Translations under genes and position numbers: made by a program
Source of the DNA: a bacterium
GTDB taxonomy: Bacteria > Oederibacteriota > CAKKQC01
Length of the DNA: 64,000 nt
Assembly: GCA_919901855.1 (NCBI GenBank)
Contig: CAKKQC010000032.1
Coordinates: forward strand, 10,588 to 74,587
Direction: 5' to 3'
Shown here: piece after piece, positions 55,029-64,000 of the stretch
How the letters are laid out: every line of letters starts with the position of its first letter
Position numbering within the stretch: the stretch's first letter is position 1
Notes under the pieces: model-generated
What the model saw: the letters and a program-made list of their open reading frames with translations, nothing else
Databases searched by the model: none
Told to the model about the DNA's origin: nothing

Positions 55029-55152
55029 GAGCGCAAACGGTACTCCTGCAGAAGGTGCATCGTTCCCCGACACCATAACAGAGCGTTGATTCGCTCTCCT
55101 TGGTGTTATCTAGTCTTCTCCGGTGCGGCGGTCTCTCTGCTACAATCCCCGT

Positions 55153-55551
55153 ATGTCACCTCGACCGCATAGTACATCCGGACCTATTGACAGCCATGCG
55201 ATGGCATCCCTGTGCAAGCATCTCGGCGCCGCTATAAGGACTGCCCGGCGAAACATGGGGTATACCCAGGACCAACTTGGTGAACGCCTGGATCTCACCG
55301 CCAACTTCATCGCACATCTTGAGCGGGGGAGTCGCAGGCCTTCTTTGGATACCCTGCTCGCATTGTCGCTTGCCCTGCAAGTTCCCCTGCGTGATCTCTT
55401 CGCCGGCATTCCAAGAGCCGGAGGACCATCCGCCGCTCAGGGGAATCCCTTGCTTCGGCGCCTGCATCGCTTCGGAAGAGAACTCTCCCGGCATGACCTT
55501 CATCTCCTCGTGCAGTTCCTCGAGACAATGCACAGACGAGCAAGGTCCTAG
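55153..55551 (+). CDS. XRE-family HTH transcriptional regulator
   Basis: The start at 55153 (MSPRPHSTSG) is chosen because upstream in-frame residues are not protein-like. Residues 20-85 form an HTH_3 domain: LGAAIRTARRNMGYTQDQLG, then ERLDLTANFIAHLERGSRRP with the recognition helix, and LDTLLALSLALQVPLRDLF. The C-terminal 40 residues are helical. A Cro/CI-type repressor is the usual role, here perhaps controlling island genes. Its operator is unknown; the 20-bp palindrome at 39966 is a possible target (inference only). Confidence 0.8.
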   Translation: MSPRPHSTSGPIDSHAMASLCKHLGAAIRTARRNMGYTQDQLGERLDLTANFIAHLERGSRRPSLDTLLALSLALQVPLRDLFAGIPRAGGPSAAQGNPLLRRLHRFGRELSRHDLHLLVQFLETMHRRARS

Positions 55552-55783
55552 ACTGCCGAACTGCGGCGGCCGCGAGCAGACCGCTCTTGCAGGAGTAGAG
55601 GATAGGCCAAGGAAGGCGAGTCCTGTACATCAGAAATGGCCCGTCTTCCACCATTCTCCGTTATCAGCATATTCCTCTTGACCATCAGTGCACGTGGCAG
55701 TATAGTTGCGGCTATGACTGTCCGCACAGGGCTCGTGGCACTCCCGAACTGCGAAGACGACGTAGCGAAGGCGGCCGACTGAT

Positions 55784-55990
55784 ATGGCGTTGCGAGAGAA
55801 GAGAACCGACCTCATCTCGCTTAGGGTGGAGCCGTCGATGAAGGCCACCATACTCTCGATCGCATCGAGCGAGAGAAGGACCATTTCGCAGACTGTCTAC
55901 AACCTCTTGGCTGATCGCCTGGAGTCATCTCTTAGTCTGAAGCCCTCCTCACCGAAGGGTCCTGAAAGAAAGCCGTCCAGCACCCACTAA
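55784..55990 (+). CDS. Ribbon-helix-helix-like small protein, 68 aa
   Basis: The peptide MALREKRTDLISLRVEPSMK then ATILSIASSERRTISQTVYN has a beta strand (LISLRV) followed by two helices, as in Arc/MetJ-type RHH DNA-binding proteins and antitoxins. No toxin gene follows within 150 bp. The 232-bp gap before it holds nothing recognised. Confidence 0.5.
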   Translation: MALREKRTDLISLRVEPSMKATILSIASSERRTISQTVYNLLADRLESSLSLKPSSPKGPERKPSSTH

Positions 55991-56110
55991 GCGTCTCGCG
56001 CTCGGACGGCATCTCCCTCACGCATCGTGTCGGATCTCGGTCGCGCGTCGTCTTGAGCGACGTATACATTGTGTGACATTGTGGACGCTGTATTCCATCA
56101 TCTCCAAAGC

Positions 56111-56139
56111 TTGACACTGAACGCTTGACGCCGGATACT
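56111..56139 (+). promoter_or_regulatory. Sigma-70-like promoter, near-leaderless
   Basis: TTGACA (56111-56116), 17 nt, GATACT (56134-56139). The expected transcription start falls at the ATG at 56147, and no ribosome site precedes that codon. Confidence 0.45.
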
Positions 56140-56146
56140 GGCGAAC

Positions 56147-56962
56147 ATGTTGAATTACAGGAAAGCACCAATCTGTGTGTTGGGCCTTGCAGTCTTGATC
56201 CCGACGATTCTCTCGGCGGGAAAAGCCTCCGCCGGCCCTTCCCCTGTGGCCCTTCTCCGCAAGGCCCAGGACAACGCGTCCAAGATCTATTGCCTTGATA
56301 TGACCATAACCCGTGAATCCACTACCACGGGGCCAGCGGCTGGGACCAAGACCATCGTCCAGAGGTTCCTCTTCTGCCCGGGGAAAGGAACCGCGGAGAT
56401 CGACTTCATCCAGCCTGTGAGTAACCTCAAGTGGGTGGCCGATCTCAGCGCCAGTACATGGACAGTGATCAGAGGAGGTGCTGTCGAATCTGTGCGCAGC
56501 CTTCCTCCTCAGCGCGTTGACCAGCCTGCGCTCGCTCAGTTCAGTCCGCTTGGACTTCCATTCATGTACCCATCTCTCTTTGGGAAGCTCGCTCTGAAGT
56601 CTGCGGGGACTACGACGATAGACGGCGCGCCAGCTGAGATCATCTACGCTGGTCTGGCGGAGTATCCCTCGGCTGGGATGTATGAGTTGACCATTGAGCC
56701 GACCTCCGGAAGGATCCGCAGAGCGCGGTCCATCCAGTCGACTGGTTTCGTTACCCAGGACGTTGCCTTCAACAACTACCAGAAGGTGCAAGGAGTCTGG
56801 ATTCCTATGTCGGTTACCGAGCAGCATTTCGCGACCAACAACTCCGTATCTGTCGGTCACCACGCAACCAGCATAGTGGTGACGCGGCCGCCCGAGGTAA
56901 AGGGCGGAGGAGATAACGAAGGCCATGGAGAGCATCATGGGGAAGGGGGAGATGCACGATGA
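56147..56962 (+). CDS. Secreted LolA/RseB-like lipoprotein-sorting fold protein
   Basis: The 271-aa product has a signal peptide (MLNYRKAPICVLGLAVLIPT, cut after GKASA). The body pattern is that of the LolA/MucB half-barrel: PVALLRKAQDNASKIYCLDM, RFLFCPGKGTAEIDF, AEIIYAGLAEYPSAGMYELT and VQGVWIPMSVTEQHF. Such proteins bind lipid or lipoproteins in the periplasm. The C-terminus is His/Gly-rich (GGGDNEGHGEHHGEGGD), a possible metal-binding tail. The stop overlaps the next gene as ATGA, forming a three-gene secreted operon. Confidence 0.65.
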   Translation: MLNYRKAPICVLGLAVLIPTILSAGKASAGPSPVALLRKAQDNASKIYCLDMTITRESTTTGPAAGTKTIVQRFLFCPGKGTAEIDFIQPVSNLKWVADLSASTWTVIRGGAVESVRSLPPQRVDQPALAQFSPLGLPFMYPSLFGKLALKSAGTTTIDGAPAEIIYAGLAEYPSAGMYELTIEPTSGRIRRARSIQSTGFVTQDVAFNNYQKVQGVWIPMSVTEQHFATNNSVSVGHHATSIVVTRPPEVKGGGDNEGHGEHHGEGGDAR

Positions 56963-59523
56963 AACGCTCTTGCTTCTTCACTGGATGTCTTCTTGCATGT
57001 GCGCTGGCCAGCGCTACTGTCCGGGCCGCGATAATGGCGGATGACTGGCCGGTTGCTGGTGGCACATCGGAGAACACCCTCTCGAACAAGGGAGAGACGA
57101 TGTCTCCTCCATTGCTTCACAAGTGGACTAGGTTCAGCAACGGCACGAATGCGGAACATGTTCTGATTGCAGAAGGCAAGGTCTTCTTCACGGAGGGCCC
57201 ATATCCCAACAATCCCGTTTGGTTTACTCGAAATGCGGTTGACATCAACACGGGGATTGCTCCTCCCGGCTGGTCTACCCCATTCCCAACGGGAGCAGAT
57301 GGTTACACTTCGACGAGTGCTCTGGGCATGGACCTCGGTCTCAATACCATTGCTCTTGTGCAAATCGGCCATAGTGCGCCCAATTTCGACTGGGGATTCG
57401 ATAACATCCCCTCCTACAACAACGCTGTGACTAATCGAGTGGGGTATCACGGGTCCACCGGCGCCAATCTGTACCTCCAGTCGGCCAGCGCCTCGCCAGG
57501 GTACTACGCTCATTCCCTTTACCTCAACGTAAGGCAGAACACGCGGCAGGCCTACGTGAAGAGTGGGCGCCATTACGGCTACCTTGATTCCATTTACGAG
57601 GAAGCCGTCAGATCGTTCGACATCACTACAGGCCTGGACAACAGAACGCCCTTCTCCAGTACGACACTCAGGCCGGGTTTTATGTTCTCTGCTGACTCCA
57701 TTACTGGAAGAGTCTTTGCCGGCTGCACCAATACGAATGGCAGGGCTGGTCTGATGATCCTGAACGACACAGGTACTGCGCTCACCCTCGCCGGTTACAG
57801 CCTCTTCTGGGACTGGAACCTAACCAACACAGAGGTCGCTTGGGGTGCGGCACTGACTCCGACATTCCAGTATCTTTCCAACATGTATGCCTTGGGGCCA
57901 GCGGTCTTCAGCGGAGGCTTCAAGAGTTGCATCTGGGATTGGAGCCCAGCCGGCAACAGCGCGGTCACGGATACCCAGTTGGTCCAGGCAGCCAGCGGCG
58001 ATTACCATACCATCATCCGGATCTACGATCTTCCGACGACATCGGCTGGCGTCCTAACGCCGAAATATGTCTTCGATGAGGGTAACTACGTTTCTGGCCA
58101 CACGGTTGTTGCCAACGGTTCGGCGTACTTCGTGGACTACCCAACCGGCGAAGTCTTCTCGCTCTCACTTGCGACTGGTGCCGAGACATGGAGGAGCACA
58201 CCGTACCCGGGAATCCGAATCCCCTCGGCCATCGGTGAGCACACTCTCATAGCTGCGGGAGGCGGTCTCATGGTTGCCTTCGGGCCCTCTGTGCCCCCGC
58301 CGCCGCCCCCGCCGGTTGTCAGCGCGCAGATGGTGTCCTTCCCGACCTGCCTCACGGGCTATGGGAACATGCCCGTGGCCATTGATAGTGCGTTCGTGAA
58401 TGGGAACGGTCCGTTGGCGGATGCGGTTATTGCGGGGTATCAGTACGACTACACCGGTGCTGCAGTAAATCACTGGCTTCTCAGATACGATCCCTCTGCC
58501 AACACCTGGAATTCCGTCACACCAATGGTGACTCCGGCAAACACATGCAGCGGTGACTACGCCCAAGCTCTTGTCTTGGAGAGCCTTGCCGTGGCATCAA
58601 ATGCTCCAGGTGCTATGGACGTCTGGAGTCTGGGCCTCCTTGTTGGGTACGGCCAGTTCAACTTCGTAGTTGACGACGCGATCTGGCATCTCAGTGGGGG
58701 TGCGTGGACCGGGCCCACCTATCTGCCGAACCACTGTGGTGCCAACCTTTGGTCGCCACCCAAATTTCTCGCAGTGATACGTGGCACGACTCCACCCGTC
58801 ACTGCATGGACTAGCTACGGTCAACCGAATGTCGGTGTCCCGTGGGGAACTTCCTTCTTCAATGGGTTCAGCTGGAGTCCCTTGACTCCGATCGATGGGG
58901 GAACATACTCAGCGCGTTCCATCAAGATATCGTTCCCCTACGGCGATGCCAGCCACGGCTGGATGAGCCTCGAGGACAACAAGGTTGCTTACCTTGACGT
59001 CGCTGGCTATCCGGCGCCAGGGGCGTGGGTGGTTGACCCGCAATACAGTGTCTGGAACTCACCTATCACAGTGTCCTCGCTGCACGTCGCTTCCGCCAAT
59101 GATATATGGCTCTGCGGTCTGTCGTATCCCGGGACCATGCCTTCGATCATGCATACGACGGGCCCTGGGGTAGCTCCCGTCGCGAAAACAGTCTTCCCTG
59201 CTCCGGGTGCCAATGGGGATCCTGCGAACTACCCGACCCTCTTGGACATCACCTTCAATGAAGTTCCCGCTGATTCCAATAAGGGCGTTGCTGTCGGTGG
59301 GTGTTGGGTTGTCCCTCCCGATGGCACAGGGCCCATCGTCTATGTTACCCATGACAGTGGTGCAACGTGGACCTACGTGCCCGTAACAGTGCCTGCGAAC
59401 TACAGGCAAGCCATGCTGAGGTCGGTTCGTTTCGTCGGCCCGTCCAAAGCGTATGCGATCGGATTCGCCGTCAATGGCGTCACTGGACAGTCGTTCCCCT
59501 TCATGGTGGAGGTGAATCTGTGA
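56959..59523 (+). CDS. Large secreted beta-propeller protein
   Basis: The 854-aa product has a signal peptide (MKRSCFFTGCLLACALASAT) and opens with DDWPVAGGTSENTLSNKG, the same kind of PQQ-propeller opening as the chromosomal protein at 9279. The first half has PQQ-like blades (FSLSLATGAETWRSTPYPG). A Pro-rich hinge follows (about 430-445), then a second half with kelch or BNR-like blades (VTHDSGATWTYVPVTV near the C-terminus). It lies between the LolA-like gene and an FlgD-Ig gene with ATGA and GTGA overlaps. It probably acts outside the cytoplasm; the ligand is unknown. Confidence 0.65.
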   Translation: MKRSCFFTGCLLACALASATVRAAIMADDWPVAGGTSENTLSNKGETMSPPLLHKWTRFSNGTNAEHVLIAEGKVFFTEGPYPNNPVWFTRNAVDINTGIAPPGWSTPFPTGADGYTSTSALGMDLGLNTIALVQIGHSAPNFDWGFDNIPSYNNAVTNRVGYHGSTGANLYLQSASASPGYYAHSLYLNVRQNTRQAYVKSGRHYGYLDSIYEEAVRSFDITTGLDNRTPFSSTTLRPGFMFSADSITGRVFAGCTNTNGRAGLMILNDTGTALTLAGYSLFWDWNLTNTEVAWGAALTPTFQYLSNMYALGPAVFSGGFKSCIWDWSPAGNSAVTDTQLVQAASGDYHTIIRIYDLPTTSAGVLTPKYVFDEGNYVSGHTVVANGSAYFVDYPTGEVFSLSLATGAETWRSTPYPGIRIPSAIGEHTLIAAGGGLMVAFGPSVPPPPPPPVVSAQMVSFPTCLTGYGNMPVAIDSAFVNGNGPLADAVIAGYQYDYTGAAVNHWLLRYDPSANTWNSVTPMVTPANTCSGDYAQALVLESLAVASNAPGAMDVWSLGLLVGYGQFNFVVDDAIWHLSGGAWTGPTYLPNHCGANLWSPPKFLAVIRGTTPPVTAWTSYGQPNVGVPWGTSFFNGFSWSPLTPIDGGTYSARSIKISFPYGDASHGWMSLEDNKVAYLDVAGYPAPGAWVVDPQYSVWNSPITVSSLHVASANDIWLCGLSYPGTMPSIMHTTGPGVAPVAKTVFPAPGANGDPANYPTLLDITFNEVPADSNKGVAVGGCWVVPPDGTGPIVYVTHDSGATWTYVPVTVPANYRQAMLRSVRFVGPSKAYAIGFAVNGVTGQSFPFMVEVNL

Positions 59524-60446
59524 ACACTGTGCGCAAGCTCACTCTCTCTGCGGCAATCGCATTGGTCCTCTCCGGTGTGATGCCTTCTCCCGCGACTTCT
59601 GCTGTGGACCTGTCGGTGCGGCGGTCATCCGAGGGCATTCCCGCCACAGTCCTGGTGAACGCTCAGGGATCCTCGACATTGCGGCTCACGGTTGTTAGTC
59701 TAGCCAAACGCCGGACGACTTCAGACATCACTCTCGCATTGTCCAACGGCCAGGCAGTCTATGACTGGGACGCCGCTGATAGCCAGGGACAGCAGTTGCC
59801 TGCGGGCGACTATCTATTCTCGGCCGAGGTCCATACGGCTTCGGGCATTGAGCGGATCATGCGCTCGTACTTCTACTCAGGCCGGAGGTCCGCCAAGTCC
59901 AGTGATGCAAGCGGCACCGGCGTCCCGCTCATCGAGTACCTGGGGCCTGATGTCAGTGCTGTATCTGGCGGTGCGAGCTTCGACGCTCAGTATCGTCTGA
60001 GTCGGTCAGCGCACGTGCGCGCGTTCCTCGTCGATGGCTCCGGTAGAACCTTGCGAGAGATTTCGACTGGTCAACCGTCCTCGGCCCTCAGCGGTGACCT
60101 CGATGTGCTCTGCACGGATGCGGCCGGCGCTCCGCTGGTACCGGGAAACTACCGGGTGGTGTTCTCGGCCTTTGCCAATGGAGACAAAGCTTCTGCTTCC
60201 TTGCGGTTCTCCGTCATTGCGCCCGCCAATGCCCTTGCCGGGCCTGGCTCAACGAACCGCGGAACCGCATCCGCTGACTCCGGGTCTGTGTCGGGTGGCG
60301 GAAGCGGCACGGCGTCGGGCGGGGGATCCGCATCATCAGCGTCCAGCGGGCACACGAACAATGGCGTCCGGGACCACGGCCAGGGCGAAGGGCGTGACGG
60401 TGCAGGCCAAGGCAAAGGCAACGGAGTCGACCAGGGCAAGAAGTAG
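59520..60446 (+). CDS. Secreted protein with FlgD-like Ig domains and Gly/Ser-rich tail
   Basis: The GTG at 59520 overlaps the propeller stop (GTGA). The 308-aa product has a signal peptide (VNTVRKLTLSAAIALVLSGV). It has two FlgD-like beta domains, the first with YDWDAADSQGQQLPAGDYLF and the second with DVLCTDAAGAPLVPGNYRVV. The ~75-residue tail is rich in Gly, Ser, His, Asn and Lys (GSVSGGGSGTASGGGSASS) and ends GQGKGNGVDQGKK. FlgD-like domains shape hook-cap proteins but are also generic C-terminal modules in surface proteins. A GC-rich hairpin follows the stop. Confidence 0.65.
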   Translation: MNTVRKLTLSAAIALVLSGVMPSPATSAVDLSVRRSSEGIPATVLVNAQGSSTLRLTVVSLAKRRTTSDITLALSNGQAVYDWDAADSQGQQLPAGDYLFSAEVHTASGIERIMRSYFYSGRRSAKSSDASGTGVPLIEYLGPDVSAVSGGASFDAQYRLSRSAHVRAFLVDGSGRTLREISTGQPSSALSGDLDVLCTDAAGAPLVPGNYRVVFSAFANGDKASASLRFSVIAPANALAGPGSTNRGTASADSGSVSGGGSGTASGGGSASSASSGHTNNGVRDHGQGEGRDGAGQGKGNGVDQGKK

Positions 60447-60475
60447 GGGCTAGCGCCAATACACGTCCCTTAAGC

Positions 60476-60503
60476 ATCCCCGCGCGACCGCGGTTGCGGG
60501 GAT
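60476..60503 (+). terminator. GC-rich hairpin, probable terminator
   Basis: ATCCCCGC-N12-GCGGGGAT, 29 nt after the stop of the secreted operon. It lies between that operon and the convergent glycosyltransferase gene. Confidence 0.5.
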
Positions 60504-60593
60504 AGTTGCTCATCTTGATCTTCACGTGCCGTGGATTGTGGCGTGCGGTCCGTCGCTCCGGCAGCACGTAGAGCCGAACCCGTTGAGCCCCCA

Positions 60594-63290
60594 CTACAGC
60601 CCGATCCGGGCCCCCTTCACTGTCTTTGCGTTCGAAAGGATGAACTTCCTCAGCTCCGCCATAGGCAACATGCGGTAGTTCGGGTAGGTGCGCTGGAACG
60701 ATGCAATCTCGGTTCGTACCGAATCCCCTCGGCCAGCCTGATCCAAGGAAACAATCAGAGCCATGTGGAGCTCGGCACTTCGCGCCTCTCGGAGCGTGGG
60801 ATCCAGAAATGGGTCAGCGCGTCTATCCTGGAGCCAAGCGGACACCAATCCACTGACTCCGACACCATCTCCAGCCGCGATATGCTGTGAGATTGCCGAA
60901 AGGCGTACCCCATGCAGGAATAGGAGAACCTTCCTCGATAGATCTGGGTAGACGTTTGCAGCGCGGCTGAAGAGCTCGGCCGCGTCCCCGAACCGCCCAG
61001 ATTCGTACGCCTCGCAAGCCGCATCGATGATATTGATGTCGTCCACCATCCCTCGTCTTATCCCTTGTGCATAGATCGCCCTAGCCTCATCCCTCCGCTC
61101 TGATAGATGGTAAGCATAGGCAAGGACATCGTCGAACTGACCGATTCCCGGATAGCGCCTACAGACTCGCTCCAGAAGGCTCACAGCACGCACCCAATCT
61201 TGATTCGCGATTGCCGACTGACCATCGGCGAGCAGTCCGTCTGCACCAGGAAAAGTCAAGAGGAATGGTGAAGGGGAGGCTCTCCGTGTCGGGAGCACGC
61301 TGTACACATAGAAGACACCATTGCGCTGATCGACATGCACTGGTCGGATGAGATCAGAGGTTCGCCACGACAGAAACCCATGAAGAAGCGTTAACATACG
61401 CTCGTCCCAACGAAAAGGTGAGATGAGTCGTGCAAGCTCCGTCGCACGCATCGGATTGTGCACAATCACATCTACGTTGATTTCTCTCAACTTCTTCGCC
61501 AGCGTTCGCTCATCTGAGGAAGACCTAACCATATCCCAGAGCAAGGGGGATTCTGGTCCATAGAGCGGAGCGAGGGCGTCATACCTAAGTGGTGGAGCAT
61601 CTCCAGGGATGAATGGCAGCGGGACGCGATATGCCCTGATCTCGCCTATGCTTAGAACCGCTCGGTGCATCCTATTCGGTTGCCTCCGCAACGCGCTCAT
61701 GGTTTCTTCGAACGTTCCGAATACCGTGCGCTGGACCGACAATCTTGTTTCAACTCCGACCAAGTAGGGCACGGGATTCCACTGTGATGTCTGGGCAACC
61801 ATGCGGTTGCAGATACCCCAGACGATCAAGCAACCAGTTGTCAGCTTGAGACTCCGACCTGCATTGCACCTCGCGCAGGCAGCATGGGAGAAGAAGACCG
61901 CGGGGGCTATCAGGGGGAAGAACCACCTTGCCTGGAACACTCTCGATCCCGGAAATGCATAGAAGCAGAGAAAGCAAAGTGCAACGGAGAGCAAGATTGC
62001 CCCGATCCATCTACTGCGGTAGACCATTGCAGCTATTAAGACAAGAAGCAGGGAAGGATTCTCCCACGCGAGGTATCGTACGTACTCAACCATCGAGTGG
62101 CCGAACGAGTGATCGTGCGCGATCCAGCTTCGCCAAGCATTTCCAATCCCTGCCGCTGAGTGCCCAACACTTCCTATGCTGGAGCAGGACAGCATCGGAA
62201 AGAACGGATCTCCAGTGAGAAGCCATGACTTCGCTATCCATGGTGCGCCGACAAGAGAAGCACTGGCGCCACACGCCAGCCACCATCCCAGCCTCCTCTC
62301 CCGCTTCTGCAGCACCACAGCGACCAGGGGGAATATGAAGTCCACAGCGGACAGATACTTAACCGACACCCCGAAACCGATCAGAACTCCTGCCAGCCAC
62401 ACACCTGGAGTGCTCGTATTGATACGTTCACTCAACATCAAGCATGCATATGTCAGGAATACAAGCGCAATCATCACTCCATCGTTTCCGCAATTACCCG
62501 TGAATGTGCTCACGGTGACACATGCACTGAATCCGAGCAGTCCCCAAGACCCCGCCTCAGCTCCGACCATCCCCACTAGACTGCCCAATCCAACAATGAC
62601 CCACGCGAAATGGAGAAGTTTAGGCAATCCGTCAGATCCCAGCATGAGTGGGAAGACATAGGGCAGTTCCGCAAGCATTGGAAAATGAAACGGCAGGAAT
62701 GTTCGCAGCGACACGAGGCCGTGTCGCGATAGCCATTGCCAAGGAGCGGCAAGATGATACTCATACGCATCAGGGTGCAATTCGGGTCCAAGCAACCACG
62801 GCAGGAGTAGCAGAGCAGACAACCCAGCACTTGCCATAATCCCCGACGGGCGCGACAACTTCCAGAATGATCTCACAAACGTAAAGCTACAACCACGAGT
62901 AGACAGCCCAATAACGAGAAAGAAGCTGCTCCACAGAACGACCGGGAACCAAAGCCTGACGAGCAGAAGGCCCATGAGGAGGAATGACACTGCACCGTAT
63001 CCGAGAGCGAACCCAACGCATGCCCGCAGTACTCTGGAATCGTTGCGCCACCGCATTCCCTGGGCCAGCTTAGATCCCACAACGCAGAAGGAAATCGCCA
63101 ACACCAAGCCTGCAACAAGCTGAGTGATATGACTCCATAAAGCTACAGAAAGGAGTCCCATGTTCGTATGCCCCATAGTTCTAGTAAGTTCCGCTATCGA
63201 GAGCGGACCTGGAGCATGGAGACCTCTAAAGCAGAAAACTATCGCAAGTCCTACCAGGATCGGCCAGATGCCACGAAGAACGTTCATCAT
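60594..63290 (-). CDS. Large polytopic membrane protein (GT-C glycosyltransferase-like) with C-terminal TPR region
   Basis: The 898-aa protein (start MMNVLRGIWPILVGLA at 63290; an in-frame GTG at 63311 is an alternative) has about twelve hydrophobic helices in residues 8-510. In the first long loop after several helices is GPELHPDAYEYHLAAPWQWL, an acidic loop as in GT-C-fold mannosyltransferases. A soluble region (510-650) follows, then TPR-like helices at about 660-880 (AIANQDWVRAVSLLERVCRR; AYESGRFGDAAELFSRAANV). Fusion of such an enzyme to TPRs occurs in protein O-glycosylation systems. Donor and target are unknown. It is distinct from the two chromosomal paralogues at 1916-5130. Confidence 0.65.
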   Translation of the reverse strand: MMNVLRGIWPILVGLAIVFCFRGLHAPGPLSIAELTRTMGHTNMGLLSVALWSHITQLVAGLVLAISFCVVGSKLAQGMRWRNDSRVLRACVGFALGYGAVSFLLMGLLLVRLWFPVVLWSSFFLVIGLSTRGCSFTFVRSFWKLSRPSGIMASAGLSALLLLPWLLGPELHPDAYEYHLAAPWQWLSRHGLVSLRTFLPFHFPMLAELPYVFPLMLGSDGLPKLLHFAWVIVGLGSLVGMVGAEAGSWGLLGFSACVTVSTFTGNCGNDGVMIALVFLTYACLMLSERINTSTPGVWLAGVLIGFGVSVKYLSAVDFIFPLVAVVLQKRERRLGWWLACGASASLVGAPWIAKSWLLTGDPFFPMLSCSSIGSVGHSAAGIGNAWRSWIAHDHSFGHSMVEYVRYLAWENPSLLLVLIAAMVYRSRWIGAILLSVALCFLCFYAFPGSRVFQARWFFPLIAPAVFFSHAACARCNAGRSLKLTTGCLIVWGICNRMVAQTSQWNPVPYLVGVETRLSVQRTVFGTFEETMSALRRQPNRMHRAVLSIGEIRAYRVPLPFIPGDAPPLRYDALAPLYGPESPLLWDMVRSSSDERTLAKKLREINVDVIVHNPMRATELARLISPFRWDERMLTLLHGFLSWRTSDLIRPVHVDQRNGVFYVYSVLPTRRASPSPFLLTFPGADGLLADGQSAIANQDWVRAVSLLERVCRRYPGIGQFDDVLAYAYHLSERRDEARAIYAQGIRRGMVDDINIIDAACEAYESGRFGDAAELFSRAANVYPDLSRKVLLFLHGVRLSAISQHIAAGDGVGVSGLVSAWLQDRRADPFLDPTLREARSAELHMALIVSLDQAGRGDSVRTEIASFQRTYPNYRMLPMAELRKFILSNAKTVKGARIGL

Positions 63291-63517
63291 ATTCATCATA
63301 CTCCGAGACACTCATTTCCTATCCAGCTTCCTCCCCAAGGATCGGCTATCAACTGGGCACGCCACCTGTTGGTCGGGGGCCCCGGTGACTACCGTTACCC
63401 CGCCCGTTCCGCAAGAGCACCACGCAATCTCCATTCCTCCAAGCTCTTCCACACCACATCTCGATGCAGTCCGCCCATTCCAGTCCCCCTTCCAAGGCTC
63501 GTAGTAAGATCATCTCG

Positions 63518-63952
63518 ATGGGCAAGGAGCTTCTGCGCACGCGAGCCACATTGAAGACTCAGTGGCTCGCAGCTAATCGGCGAGCGCTTGAGTTGCACCG
63601 CAGAGCGGCCGAGGCTGACAAGGAAGCCGCAGCCATGCAGAGGGCCTTGGATGCACTCGAGAAAGCCGCTCCCGACCTCAGCGAGCCAGAAGTTGCGAGA
63701 TCTCCTCGTCGCGCATCAGGCGCCACCGCTCTCCGACTGGCTGAAGAGTTGAAGGCCCGAGGACCCATGACCGCCCCTCAACTCACGGAGGCCACCGGGA
63801 TTTCATACTGGACCGTGAACGCAGCTATCAGAAAGGGGCCGTTCCAGGCAGCCGGCACCGCAAAGGACGGTCACCGGACATCTCAGCTCTGGAAGGTGGC
63901 TGAAGCTCACGCGGAAGCCGGCACTTCGTCCTCTGGAGTAGCTTCCTCCTGA
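63518..63952 (+). CDS. Small protein with coiled coil and winged-helix domain
   Basis: The 144-aa product begins MGKELLRTRATLKTQWLAAN, a charged helix or coiled coil to about residue 55. It continues with ATALRLAEELKARGPMTAPQ and LTEATGISYWTVNAAIRKGP, a winged HTH with a Gly-Pro turn and recognition helix. An upstream in-frame start at 63464 gives an unlikely N-terminus. It may be an island regulator. The 48 nt after its stop contain nothing supported. Confidence 0.55.
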   Translation: MGKELLRTRATLKTQWLAANRRALELHRRAAEADKEAAAMQRALDALEKAAPDLSEPEVARSPRRASGATALRLAEELKARGPMTAPQLTEATGISYWTVNAAIRKGPFQAAGTAKDGHRTSQLWKVAEAHAEAGTSSSGVASS

Positions 63953-64000
63953 TATGAACGAGCCAGTCAAGTCCTGGCGATCTGAGGTCGAATAGACTCG

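Larger units (their letters stand above)
38457..64000. mobile_element. Low-GC integrated island, right end beyond the window
   Basis: The break in cpaC coincides with a sharp drop in GC and a change to sparser gene packing that persists to the right edge. The left end carries a large serine recombinase. Inside are a second (tyrosine) recombinase, an excisionase-like HTH, an RHH/MobC-like protein and candidate defence genes. No right boundary or rest of cpaC was found up to 64000. Whether this is one element or nested insertions cannot be decided here. An assembly chimera is possible but less likely given the recombinase exactly at the junction. Confidence 0.7.

Noticed and set aside
55552-64000. 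Rest of cpaC or a right-hand att site inside the window
   Set aside because: No secretin barrel sequence, no GC rise and no copy of the attL core were found, so the right end must lie outside.

Overview
The window has two very different parts. Positions 1 to about 38,456 are extremely GC-rich, densely packed chromosome of a Gram-negative bacterium. Evidence for an outer membrane is a PorT-like beta-barrel, two PorV/PorQ-type barrels (one fused to two OmpA domains) and secreted proteins ending in FlgD-like Ig domains. Housekeeping genes are ligA, purM, the gatCAB amidotransferase operon and a yidD-like gene. No rRNA or tRNA was recognised, so the phylum cannot be fixed; the barrel and FlgD-Ig combination is reminiscent of FCB-group, Elusimicrobiota-like or related high-GC candidate lineages (inference).

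Chromosomal layout. 1-5130 (minus) is a tightly overlapping operon: two tandem polytopic glycosyltransferase-like proteins, a YidD-like protein, a secreted TPR/membrane protein, a FlaR-type kinase and a gene running off the left edge. 5169-5756 is an ECF sigma factor, divergent from a JAMM-like protein and a deacetylase-like protein. 7228-15881 (minus) holds ligA, a PQQ-propeller protein, purM, gatB, gatA and gatC. 16007-34812 (plus) is a surface region: an outer-membrane barrel, a 57-aa protein, a 4690-aa repeat protein built of DUF11-like and about 28 CARDB-like modules, then a PorV-OmpA fusion overlapping its stop, then a second PorV-like barrel. 36068-38482 is part of a Tad/Flp pilus operon (tadE, a secreted protein, cpaB, cpaC).

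The cpaC secretin gene is cut at about 38,456 by a lower-GC mobile island that runs off the right edge (more than 25.5 kb). A large serine recombinase sits at its left end, next to a 28-bp inverted-repeat junction that looks like attL. The recombinase appears to use an ATT start and has a bacterial promoter whose spacer is filled by a perfect 20-bp palindrome.

The island then carries an unlisted 55-aa KGG-type protein, a PRTase-like/DUF5678-like protein paired with a retropepsin-like protein, an excisionase-like HTH, a MobC/RHH-like protein, and a tyrosine recombinase with a C-terminal zinc ribbon in archaeal style. Three genes here have TATA-like boxes 25-27 nt before the ATG, as in Archaea. 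An 800-bp gene-free, hairpin-rich segment follows, then a minus-strand cassette (SMC/RloC-like ATPase, small proteins, a frameshifted HEPN-like gene). Opposite it is a fusion of a complete prephenate dehydratase (PDT plus ACT) to a Schlafen/AlbA_2 domain, the most unusual gene in the window. Further right are a pentapeptide-repeat/Rossmann protein, two small regulators, a three-gene secreted-protein operon, a large glycosyltransferase-TPR membrane protein and a small winged-helix protein. Several island genes resemble defence or mobile-element functions, but none can be proven from sequence alone.
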